Below, in pieces: positions 1 to 7,930 of a stretch of 64,000 nucleotides of DNA. The stretch's first letter is position 1; each line of letters opens with the position of its first letter. The translations under genes were made by a program, and so were the position numbers. Under the pieces are notes generated by a model. It saw only the letters and a program-made list of their open reading frames with translations, did not search any database and was not told the DNA's origin. Source of the DNA: Spirosoma endbachense (GTDB lineage Bacteria; Bacteroidota; Bacteroidia; Cytophagales; Spirosomataceae). The stretch covers positions 8,764,682 through 8,828,681 of the forward strand of contig NZ_CP045997.1 in NCBI RefSeq assembly GCF_010233585.1, given 5' to 3'.

Positions 1-1
1 C

Positions 2-1441
2 AACATGCGCTACGCAACCGGTACCCAGACAACTTCAGAAACCGAGTCGGAAACAGGATTCCTGTCTTACGCCGGTCGGGTCAATTACAACTACGCCAAC
101 AAATACCTGTTCGAAACGGCCATTCGGTATGACGCTTCGACCAACTTTGCCCCTGAATATCGCTGGGGATTGTTTCCATCCTTCTCGCTTGGATGGGTTA
201 TATCGGAGGAACGGTTCTTTCGGGATAATGTCCGCTGGATTGACTTCCTGAAACTGCGTGGATCGCTGGGCTTTCTGGGCGGTGATGCGACAAGAGCCTA
301 TAACTGGCTGACCAGCTACTCGATTCAGCAGGGAAAAGGGGCCGTATTTGGTGGCAATGCAGACCGGCCGCTAGTCGTGACACCCAACAACGCGATGGCT
401 AACCGTCAGGCTCGCTGGGACGACAATACGAAATACAACGTCGGTATCGACGCTCAATTCCTGAAAAATCGGCTGTCGGTTACGCTTGATGCCTTCTACG
501 ACCACCGCTACAACATGTTGACCACGTTAAGCTCGTCGGTGCCTTTACTGGTTGGCGCTACCCTACCCTCCGAAAACTACGCGACCGTCAATGGATTCGG
601 GACGGAGATTTCGTTGGGCTGGAATGATAAAATCGGGAGCGACTGGTCCTATAAAGTCAATACCTTCTTTACCTGGAATGACAACAAGCAGGTGCTGGTC
701 GATGTCGATCGGGGCAAAATTGGTACGTATTTAGATCCAACCGGAAAATCGAATGATATGGGTTTATTGGGCTACCATTACCTGGGTATGTTCAGAACGC
801 AACAGGATGTTGACCAATATCTGGAAAAGAATCCGGGCTATACACTCTTCGGTGCTGTGCCCAAACCAGGAATGCTTTATTATCAGGATGTCAGAGGGCC
901 GAAAGATGCCTCGGGGCAGTTCACCGCACCGGATGGAAAAATTACCGATGCCGATTTAGACTACCTGACCAAAAAAGCCAACAATCACTACGGCATTGGG
1001 TTTAATTTCTCGGCTTCGTATAAAAATTTCTCGCTGGCAGCCGTGATCGGCGGTTCGTTTGGTGGCCAGTCAATGGTAGAAGGAACCGCTCGGGCACAAG
1101 GAACACTAACGTCGAATCGTCCGGTATTCTGGGCCGATCACTGGACACCCGAGAATCCGAATGCGGCCTACCCGAGCCCGTATTATAAAGACACCTACAC
1201 AGTCGATTCGCAATTCTGGTACGTCAGCTCTACCCAACTGTCGGTTCGAAATCTGAACCTTTCCTACGGGCTGCCTGCTGCTCTGGCCAGCAAACTAAAG
1301 CTTAGCAGTGTGCGTGCTTATCTGGTAGCGACGAACCCGCTTAATCTATACAATCCATACAGCTGGAAATCCTACTCGGGCAATTTCGATTCCTATCCCA
1401 TGCTGCGGTCGTTTTCACTGGGACTGAATCTTGGTTTGTAA
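2..1441 (+). CDS. SusC-type TonB-dependent outer-membrane transporter, C-terminal part
   Basis: This is the C-terminal 479 codons of a SusC/RagA-type TonB-dependent receptor, the outer-membrane channel that imports oligosaccharides together with a SusD lipoprotein. The frame is open to the left edge, so the plug and TonB-box regions lie outside the window. The first ATG, at 5, is internal and not the true start. The protein has the alternating aromatic beta-strands and Asn/Gly/Tyr-rich loops of a beta-barrel, a late segment typical of SusC ends (around the words VRAYLVATNPLNLYNPYS), and a terminal SFSLGLNLGL strand. A SusD gene follows after 15 bp. Family assignment is firm; the imported substrate is inferred from the neighbouring pectin enzymes. 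Confidence 0.93.
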   Translation, partial: NMRYATGTQTTSETESETGFLSYAGRVNYNYANKYLFETAIRYDASTNFAPEYRWGLFPSFSLGWVISEERFFRDNVRWIDFLKLRGSLGFLGGDATRAYNWLTSYSIQQGKGAVFGGNADRPLVVTPNNAMANRQARWDDNTKYNVGIDAQFLKNRLSVTLDAFYDHRYNMLTTLSSSVPLLVGATLPSENYATVNGFGTEISLGWNDKIGSDWSYKVNTFFTWNDNKQVLVDVDRGKIGTYLDPTGKSNDMGLLGYHYLGMFRTQQDVDQYLEKNPGYTLFGAVPKPGMLYYQDVRGPKDASGQFTAPDGKITDADLDYLTKKANNHYGIGFNFSASYKNFSLAAVIGGSFGGQSMVEGTARAQGTLTSNRPVFWADHWTPENPNAAYPSPYYKDTYTVDSQFWYVSSTQLSVRNLNLSYGLPAALASKLKLSSVRAYLVATNPLNLYNPYSWKSYSGNFDSYPMLRSFSLGLNLGL

Positions 1442-1456
1442 ACCCCATCCGATATC

Positions 1457-3232
1457 ATGAAACTTTCCAATAAATTACTCGTCGCTTTCTGTTCATCGCT
1501 CCTGCTGACAAGCTGTATGGACGTGCTCGATAAAACGGATCTGGGTTCAACTCAGGGTGCGCTGATCTTTAAAGATTCGATGCTGACCCAGATGAACCTC
1601 GATTTCATCTACGATCAGAATTTGCCCGCTCCAATCGGAAGTTTAGGGCCGGAGCCACTTGGTATAAGCGGCTTGTCAGACGAATCGTATGGCGAAAGCA
1701 AACTGTTGCAGGGTACGGTACTGGTCAATGATGTGACCGATTTTGGCACAGCCCTCAAGGCCGATAACAACTACGGTAAGATTCGGGTCATCAACATGTT
1801 TCTGAATGATGTAAAAGCAGGGCCGCTACCACAGTACACCAAGAATAAGCTCCGGGCGCAGGCGCAGTTTTTCCGGGCCTGGCGGTATTTCGATCTCGTT
1901 CGTTTATACGGTGGCGTACCACTGGTTTTAACGCCACTGGCGGCCGTTGGTGTCGAAGCCAAGCAGCTTGACTTTTTACCCAGAAATACCACTGCCGAAA
2001 CGTTTGCCCAGATTGTTAAAGATCTGGATTCAACCATAGCCTCAGTACCGGGTCGCTGGAGTGCTTCCAATGATTGGGGTCGGGTTACAAAGGGCACCGC
2101 TGCCGCATTGAAAGGCCGGGCATTGTTGTATGCCGCCAGCCCGCAATTTAACCCAACCGACGATCAGGCCAGATGGCAGGCTGCCTATGATGCCAACAAG
2201 CAGGCTTACGATCTGCTAACCGCCAATGGCTATGGTTTACATGCATCGTTCGATCAGCTATGGTTTCAGGAAGTCAACAACCCGGAAGCTGTTTTTCTGA
2301 CTGGCTATAATACGGCAACCGGCACTCAAACGGCCAAAAGCAACGGCTACGATAACAGCACACGACCATCGTATGCCGGAACGGCTGGCGGCTCCAATCA
2401 GCCTTCGTGGGAAATGGTCAAAGCGTTTCCAATGCTGGATGGCAAAAAGCCGGGTGAGTCAACGAAATACACCTACTCCGAACAATTGTTCTATAAAAAC
2501 CGTGATCCGCGATTTGATAAAACGATCGCTTATAACGGCGCAAACTGGCCATTGAATGGTAACACGGCTTATAAGGTTTGGACGTATTATGTAGGCGGCA
2601 AAACCATCGAATCGAAAGCGTCCAACACCGGATTTTATACCCGTAAAGCCATAAACCCTTCGGTCAGCACGGGTGATGCACAGTATACGGGAACCGACTG
2701 GATCGAGATTCGATTTGCTGAAGTGCTGCTCAATCTGGCCGAAAGTGCTGTCGGGATCAATAAACCCGACGAAGCCTATACACAACTCAAAGCCGTTCGC
2801 AAACGGGCGGGGATTGAAGCAGGCACCGACGGTCTATACGGTCTGAAAGCCAACATGTCCCGTGCCGAACTCTTCGATGCCATTCTGTACGAGCGGCAAA
2901 TTGAATTTGCGTTTGAAGGCAAACGATTCTGGGATTTACGTCGCTGGAAGCTGATCGAAAAAACGCTGAACGGAACCCGTAGAACCGGCGTCACGATCAA
3001 TCTGAAAACAACGGGTGTTCCCGCTGATTTTGCGACCAATCGCGACAATGTCAATCTGGATGTAGCGTACACCAACTACTTTACGCTGGCCTTCAAACAG
3101 CTCGACACGAAGTATTCCATCGCCTGGAAACCAGAATATTACTTCTTTGCAATACCCCAGTCTGCCATCGATAACAACCCTAAATTAATTCAGAATACCA
3201 CCTGGGGTGGCGCATTCGATCCGCTGAAATAA
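1457..3232 (+). CDS. SusD/RagB family nutrient-binding outer-membrane lipoprotein
   Basis: 591-aa cell-surface glycan-binding lipoprotein, partner of the SusC transporter ending 15 bp upstream. The signal peptide ends in a lipobox (LLLTSC, Cys20). The family hallmarks are visible: a tetratricopeptide-like helical part (FFRAWRYFDLVRLYGGVPLV near residue 140), the sequence TDWIEIRFAEVLLNLAE near 415, and the C-terminal RQIEFAFEGKRFWDLRRWK near 480, which is characteristic of SusD/RagB proteins. It lies in the same transcription unit as SusC. The ligand is probably a pectic oligosaccharide, inferred from context only. Confidence 0.95.
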   Translation: MKLSNKLLVAFCSSLLLTSCMDVLDKTDLGSTQGALIFKDSMLTQMNLDFIYDQNLPAPIGSLGPEPLGISGLSDESYGESKLLQGTVLVNDVTDFGTALKADNNYGKIRVINMFLNDVKAGPLPQYTKNKLRAQAQFFRAWRYFDLVRLYGGVPLVLTPLAAVGVEAKQLDFLPRNTTAETFAQIVKDLDSTIASVPGRWSASNDWGRVTKGTAAALKGRALLYAASPQFNPTDDQARWQAAYDANKQAYDLLTANGYGLHASFDQLWFQEVNNPEAVFLTGYNTATGTQTAKSNGYDNSTRPSYAGTAGGSNQPSWEMVKAFPMLDGKKPGESTKYTYSEQLFYKNRDPRFDKTIAYNGANWPLNGNTAYKVWTYYVGGKTIESKASNTGFYTRKAINPSVSTGDAQYTGTDWIEIRFAEVLLNLAESAVGINKPDEAYTQLKAVRKRAGIEAGTDGLYGLKANMSRAELFDAILYERQIEFAFEGKRFWDLRRWKLIEKTLNGTRRTGVTINLKTTGVPADFATNRDNVNLDVAYTNYFTLAFKQLDTKYSIAWKPEYYFFAIPQSAIDNNPKLIQNTTWGGAFDPLK

Positions 3233-3306
3233 AATAGTAATAGGTTGGTTTGTTTTCTAATCGGTAGCATTGCCTGTTGGCAGTGCTACCCTCTTTTACT
3301 CACGCT

Positions 3307-4323
3307 ATGAAAACGTTAGTTTGTACCACTCCCGGACAACTGGACTACCAACAGGGTGTAAAACCCAAACCGGCTCCCGGAAGAGCCATCATTGATATCC
3401 GGCGAATCGGGATTTGCGGAACGGATCTACACGCTTACGAGGGTACACAGCCGTTTTTTGCGTATCCACGAATTTTGGGACATGAGCTGGCGGGCGAACT
3501 TATTGAGGCCGACGATGCTCCGGGTTTCCGGCCGGGCGAGCGGGTTACAATCATTCCTTATTTTCACTGTGGCCGGTGCATCGCCTGTCGATCTGGCAAA
3601 CCGAATTGCTGCACGCAGATGCAGGTCAGTGGTGTTCATATCGACGGTGGCATGGCCGAATACCTGTCAGTTCCCTCCTATTCACTGGTGCGTGGTCAGG
3701 GCCTGACGTTCGATGAGCTGGCTTTGGTGGAGCCGCTGGCCATTGGTGCTCACGGCGTTTGGCGAGCGGGTATTGAACCCGGCGAATTCGTGCTGGTGAT
3801 CGGCGCAGGCCCCATCGGACTGGGCATTATGGAATTTGCCCAAATTGCTGGTGGCCGGGTTATTGCCATGGATATTAACGAATCCAGACTCGCTTTTTGC
3901 CGCGATAGGCTTCACATTAACTATACCGTCAATGCCAGTTCGGAAACAATTATGGAACAACTTCAGCTCATTACTGATGGTGATATGCCGACTGTAGTCA
4001 TTGACGCGACCGGGAGCCGACATGCGATCAATAATTCCTTTCGGTTCATGGCACATGGAGCACGTTATGTGCTGGTCGGCCTCCAGAAGGGCGATATCTC
4101 CTTTAGCCATCCGGAGTTTCACAAGCGTGAAGCAACGCTCATGAGCAGTCGGAATGCAACCCGTGCCGACTTCGAACACGTCATTACCTGTATGCAAAAA
4201 GGACTGGTTAATCCCACAACCTACATTACGCATCGGGTTGATTTTGGTCAGGCTAAAGACAGTTTCGAAACCTGGCTCAATCCAACTACCGGCGTTATCA
4301 AAGCAATGGTAGAACTTGGCTGA
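3307..4323 (+). CDS. Zinc-dependent medium-chain sugar/alcohol dehydrogenase
   Basis: 338-aa cytosolic NAD(P)-dependent dehydrogenase of the medium-chain zinc superfamily, of the sorbitol, threonine or L-galactonate dehydrogenase type. The catalytic zinc ligands are Cys37 and His59-Glu60. The structural zinc has four cysteines (88, 91, 94, 102). The Rossmann loop is GAGPIG at 166-171, and an acidic residue near 189 suggests NAD preference. ATG 3307 was chosen over an in-frame TTG at 3277, which would add ten residues before the usual MKTL start. There is no signal peptide, so it acts inside the cell on an imported product. Family resemblance suggests oxidation of a sugar acid or deoxysugar acid (for example L-galactonate), but the substrate cannot be read from sequence. 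Confidence 0.9.
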   Translation: MKTLVCTTPGQLDYQQGVKPKPAPGRAIIDIRRIGICGTDLHAYEGTQPFFAYPRILGHELAGELIEADDAPGFRPGERVTIIPYFHCGRCIACRSGKPNCCTQMQVSGVHIDGGMAEYLSVPSYSLVRGQGLTFDELALVEPLAIGAHGVWRAGIEPGEFVLVIGAGPIGLGIMEFAQIAGGRVIAMDINESRLAFCRDRLHINYTVNASSETIMEQLQLITDGDMPTVVIDATGSRHAINNSFRFMAHGARYVLVGLQKGDISFSHPEFHKREATLMSSRNATRADFEHVITCMQKGLVNPTTYITHRVDFGQAKDSFETWLNPTTGVIKAMVELG

Positions 4324-4336
4324 TTTCTCCTCAATC

Positions 4337-5302
4337 ATGTCAAAAACGCTACTCATATTCGCTATTATCTGCCTGTTTACGGGCATGAAACCAGTTCCGC
4401 CCAATCCAGAGCCAGAAAAGAAAACTGCTTATTTATTTTCCTATTTCAAGGGTAATGGCGAAGATGGGCTGCATTTCGCGAGCAGTTCCGACGGATTAAC
4501 CTGGAAGACTCTTAGAAACGATCAGTCGTTTCTAAAACCCGCCGTTGGACAGGATAAACTAATGCGCGACCCGTGTATTACCCAGGGGCCTGATGGTACA
4601 TTCCATATGGTGTGGACGGTGAGCTGGAAGGAGAAAAGCATAGGTTATGCTTCATCCAAAGACTTGATTCACTGGTCGGACCAACAGAACCTTCCTGTGA
4701 TGGCGCATGAGCCGAACGCAAAAAACTGCTGGGCTCCTGAAATCTTCTATGATGATGCCAGTCGTCAGTTTTTCATTTTCTGGGCAACCAGCATTCCTGG
4801 CCGGTATCCAGAAACAGACAATGATCGCCAGCCGGGTTCTACAGAATCGAACCGGAATCATCGCATTTATTACGTGGCCAGTAAAGACCTGAAGACATTT
4901 AGCAAAGCCCGGCTATTCTATAATCATGGGTTCAGCGTTATTGACGCTACGCTCCTGAAAGATGGCAAACGCTATCTACTGTTTCTGAAGGATGAAACCG
5001 ACAAGCCGTTTACGCCCCAAAAGAACCTGCATTTAGCCTTTAGCGATAAAGCAGAAGGACCCTATAGTGCGCCATCGGCATCGATTACCGGCAATTTCTG
5101 GGCTGAAGGACCCACTGTTCTGAAAATCAACGGCAACTGGATGGTTTATTTCGATCGCTATCGGGACCATCGATACGGTGCCATCCAATCGAAAGATCTG
5201 GAACATTGGGAAGACATTTCCGATAAAATTCATTTTCCGGTGGGTGTTCGGCATGGTACCGCCTTTCCGGTCTCGGAAGAAATACTTGCCGGATTGCAGT
5301 AA
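4337..5302 (+). CDS. GH43-type five-bladed propeller glycoside hydrolase
   Basis: 321-aa exported protein with the look of glycoside hydrolase family 43 (alpha-L-arabinofuranosidase/beta-xylosidase clan), possibly near subfamily 34. Visible motifs are RDPC at 77-80, WAPE at 132-135, VIDAT with Asp203 (usual pKa-modulating Asp) and AEGPT with Glu257 (usual general acid). Blade repeats of the form S-K-D-L-x-x-W or S-S-D-G-L-x-W recur. The ATG at 4337 starts a hydrophobic signal segment (LLIFAIICLFTG); the longer TTG form at 4316 would overlap the upstream stop. It sits between a sugar dehydrogenase and a GH28 gene, which fits pectin side-chain trimming. The exact linkage is unknown. Confidence 0.85.
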   Translation: MSKTLLIFAIICLFTGMKPVPPNPEPEKKTAYLFSYFKGNGEDGLHFASSSDGLTWKTLRNDQSFLKPAVGQDKLMRDPCITQGPDGTFHMVWTVSWKEKSIGYASSKDLIHWSDQQNLPVMAHEPNAKNCWAPEIFYDDASRQFFIFWATSIPGRYPETDNDRQPGSTESNRNHRIYYVASKDLKTFSKARLFYNHGFSVIDATLLKDGKRYLLFLKDETDKPFTPQKNLHLAFSDKAEGPYSAPSASITGNFWAEGPTVLKINGNWMVYFDRYRDHRYGAIQSKDLEHWEDISDKIHFPVGVRHGTAFPVSEEILAGLQ

Positions 5303-5347
5303 CCCCAGCCGGAATGCATCATTCCGAAAGTTCAACGAAGCAACCGC

Positions 5348-6925
5348 ATGAAAACCACTACGATCTATTCGCTATTACTTGTATTTTGTCTGACTGCCTT
5401 TGGAACGATCACTGCATCAGGACAACAATCACTCTATTTCAATGTCCTGCAGTATGGAGCGAAGAACGATAGCAGCAAAATCGCGACAGCATCCATCAAA
5501 AAGGCCATTGATGCGGCCGTGAAAGTAGGCGGAGGGACGATCTATTTCCCACCGGGCAAGTATCTGACGGGACCCATTCACCTCAAAAGCAACATTACCA
5601 TCCTGATCGACGCGGGTGCCGAACTGCATTTTAGCGACAATTTCGACGATTACCTGCCGATGGTTCCCTCACGCTGGGAAGGAACCGATGTGACGAATTT
5701 TTCGCCCTTGTTTTATGCCTATAAAGCCGAAAATATTGCCATTCGGGGACGAGGAATCATTGATGGACACGGCAAAAAATGGTGGGGTTATTCAGAAGTT
5801 ACCGTCAAGACATCGCCCGGTTCAAGATGGCAGGATGAATTTTATCGCCTGAACAAAGACATTCTGCGTCCCGATTTGCCGGGCTGGGTCGAAAAAGGGT
5901 TTCTTCGGCCACCCTTCATTCAGCCAATGCATTGCAAAAACGTGCTCATCGAAGGCATTACGATTCGCAATTCGCCCTTTTGGACGGTCAATCCGGAGTT
6001 CTGCGAAAACGTGACCGTGACCGGTGTGACCATCAACAACCCGCATTCGCCCAATACCGACGGCATTAACCCCGAATCGTGCCGATACGTGCATATTTCC
6101 AACTGTCACATCAGCGTGGGCGACGATTGCATCACCATCAAATCGGGTAAGGATCGGGCGGGTCGAAAAATGAACGCACCGGCAGAAAATTACACCATCA
6201 CGAACTGTACCATGCTGGCCGGACACGGGGGCGTAGTGATTGGTAGTGAGATGTCGGGGGGTGTTAAAAAAATAGTGATTTCGAACTGTGTTTTCGACGG
6301 TACCGATCGCGGGATTCGCATCAAAACCGCACGTGGCCGCGGTGGCGTCGTTGAGGATATTCGGGTGGACAACATCATCATGAAAAACATCCGCGAACAG
6401 GCTATTGTGCTCGATATGCAGTATGCAAAAACAAACCCTGAACCCGTTTCAGAGCGGACACCGGCCTTTCGGAATATTCATTTCAGCAACATCACCGCCG
6501 AAACCAATCAGGCTGGTTTTCTGAACGGCCTGGAGGAAATGCCCATCGAAAACATTAGCTTCAGCGGGCTGGAATTCCGGGCGAAAACGGGATTTGTGAT
6601 CAATCAATCCCGGCAGGTGGCGTTTCATAACGTAACAGTCAATACGGCGAGTGGGCCGTCTATCAAAGCTGACAACGTGCATGATCTGGAAATCGACGGT
6701 GTAACAAGCCGCACCCCGCACGCCAACACGCCTGTGGTGGCGTTAAACGACGTAGACGATGCCTTCATTTACGACTGTTTTCCGAAAGTGGGCACCGATG
6801 TATTTTTGAAACTTAACGGCGGGAAAACCCAGAATATCACGGTGAGTGGCAACAACTTTCGGCACGTTAAAACGCCCGTACAGAAAGATGACAAGCTCGA
6901 AAGTCTGAAAATTGACCCGAACTAG
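5348..6925 (+). CDS. GH28 polygalacturonase / exo-galacturonidase
   Basis: 525-aa exported right-handed beta-helix enzyme that hydrolyses alpha-1,4-galacturonosyl linkages of pectin backbone. The signal peptide ends near residue 25. All GH28 signatures are present: NTDG at 236-239, GDDC at 258-261 (the catalytic Asp pair), GHG at 292-294 and RIK at 324-326. The full-length family fold is intact. It is the last gene of the plus-strand SusCD group. Exo- versus endo-action, or action on RG-II galacturonic acid, cannot be settled from sequence. Confidence 0.95.
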   Translation: MKTTTIYSLLLVFCLTAFGTITASGQQSLYFNVLQYGAKNDSSKIATASIKKAIDAAVKVGGGTIYFPPGKYLTGPIHLKSNITILIDAGAELHFSDNFDDYLPMVPSRWEGTDVTNFSPLFYAYKAENIAIRGRGIIDGHGKKWWGYSEVTVKTSPGSRWQDEFYRLNKDILRPDLPGWVEKGFLRPPFIQPMHCKNVLIEGITIRNSPFWTVNPEFCENVTVTGVTINNPHSPNTDGINPESCRYVHISNCHISVGDDCITIKSGKDRAGRKMNAPAENYTITNCTMLAGHGGVVIGSEMSGGVKKIVISNCVFDGTDRGIRIKTARGRGGVVEDIRVDNIIMKNIREQAIVLDMQYAKTNPEPVSERTPAFRNIHFSNITAETNQAGFLNGLEEMPIENISFSGLEFRAKTGFVINQSRQVAFHNVTVNTASGPSIKADNVHDLEIDGVTSRTPHANTPVVALNDVDDAFIYDCFPKVGTDVFLKLNGGKTQNITVSGNNFRHVKTPVQKDDKLESLKIDPN

Positions 6926-6950
6926 TGCCCGGCCAATTTAAACCCATAAG

Positions 6951-6982
6951 CCGGGCCGCCGATGCGCCGGGCCGCCGATGCG
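6951..6982 (+). repeat. Tandem pair of a 16-bp GC-rich unit
   Basis: Two perfect head-to-tail copies of ccgggccgccgatgcg, 25 bp after the GH28 stop codon. Both the left flank (ataag, 6946-6950) and the right flank (cttat, 6994-6998) are short mirror images. A third copy with one substitution (gatgcg to ggtgcg) interrupts the transposase at 63394-63409 on the opposite strand. Confidence 0.85.
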
Positions 6983-7070
6983 GTGTCAAAAACCTTATAG
7001 ATTTATAATCAAGCACATCCATGACTATTATGTATAAAATATAAACTGAAAGAGTACTAGCTACCAACGA

Positions 7071-7103
7071 AACGTCCCGAAAGGGTTGACCTTCCGGGAC
7101 GTT
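7071..7103. terminator. Hairpin between convergent GH28 and DoxX genes
   Basis: Inverted repeat with a nine-base stem (7071-7079 with 7095-7103) that continues with four more pairs after one mismatch, and a five-base loop. On the plus strand it is followed by a T-rich stretch, so it could end the GH28 transcript; it also lies just past the DoxX stop codon on the other strand. Confidence 0.6.
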
Positions 7104-7124
7104 AATCTTCGTTTTTGATTCAGC

Positions 7125-7580
7125 CTACACAGCTATTCGAAAGTCGTTCTGAACGGTTTCAGAGGTTCGCAAAGCGGATTCTTTCAGCCGTTTATGATAG
7201 AAAAAATACGAACCAAAACCCAGCGCAACAAAGATAAAAATAGGCGACCATTCGCCGAGAGTCTTACCGCTATTCGCGACGGAATAGGTAGCACCCAGCA
7301 AATCAAAAATGAGTCCGGCATACGCCCATTCTTTAATACGCGGAAAGCCCGGAACCAGTATGGCCACCACACCAAGAAGTTTGGCCCAGCCCAGAAACGG
7401 GATTATATAGGTCGGATAACCCATTTCATGAAAACCCTGCACCGACATTGGATTGACCATAATATTGGGAATGGCCGAGCCCGCCATAACAAAAGCGAAT
7501 AATCCTGTCAATACCCAGTACGTGATTTTTGTCTTTTTCATGGTTTTTTGCGTTGCGTTTACTGAATGGAGTTGTGTCAT
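7125..7580 (-). CDS. DoxX-like small membrane protein
   Basis: 151-aa integral membrane protein with four predicted hydrophobic helices and the Gly/Pro-rich start of the DoxX_2 type (TGLFAFVMAGSAIPNI, then FLGWAKLLGVVAIL and WAYAGLIFDLLGA). Members are poorly characterised; some relate to thiosulfate or quinone chemistry, many have no known role. An alternative ATG at 7541 (MKKTKITYW) would drop 13 residues and may be the true start. It appears to be a single gene with its own promoter candidate and no obvious link to glycan use. Confidence 0.8.
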   Translation of the reverse strand: MTQLHSVNATQKTMKKTKITYWVLTGLFAFVMAGSAIPNIMVNPMSVQGFHEMGYPTYIIPFLGWAKLLGVVAILVPGFPRIKEWAYAGLIFDLLGATYSVANSGKTLGEWSPIFIFVALGFGSYFFYHKRLKESALRTSETVQNDFRIAV

Positions 7581-7611
7581 TTTGTAGATGTTGTTCCGTT
7601 GATTAACAGAA

Positions 7612-7619
7612 CAAATTTA
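7612..7619 (-). promoter_or_regulatory. Candidate -7 box of the DoxX gene
   Basis: On the minus strand this reads TAAATTTG, an exact match to the Bacteroidetes -7 consensus TAnnTTTG, 31 bp before the ATG at 7580. No good -33 TTTG lies at the usual distance, so support is partial. Confidence 0.35.
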
Positions 7620-7930
7620 CCACCCACAACCGACTTCGACAGGGGGTATAACCGGCAAAAAAAGGGTGATTTGCGACATTATTTTCCACCCATTTTACCG
7701 CCAGAATTGCAGGAGTAAACGACCCTATTTACGGCTATTCTCGTCACCCGATCAGCCCCGGATGTCAGGTAAACGTCCACCCGGATTTTGCCATTCCAAT
7801 GGGGCAATTTGCCAGATAATAACCCAGTTACCCGCCAGGCCTAACAGCTATAAACCAACCGCATCTGGCCAGATCCAGATACGCATTAAAGCATTGGTTT
7901 CGGCCTACATTGACGTAACTAAATTAAACG
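7620..7930. other. Intergenic stretch without recognised genes
   Basis: About 310 bp between the DoxX promoter area and the stop codon of the GH95 gene. I see no convincing ORF, RNA gene or strong hairpin. It separates the DoxX unit from the end of the long minus-strand run. Confidence 0.6.

Noticed and set aside
3682..4404. 240-codon frame opposite the zinc dehydrogenase.
   Set aside because: Antisense to a conserved Rossmann enzyme with intact motifs; no domain signal.
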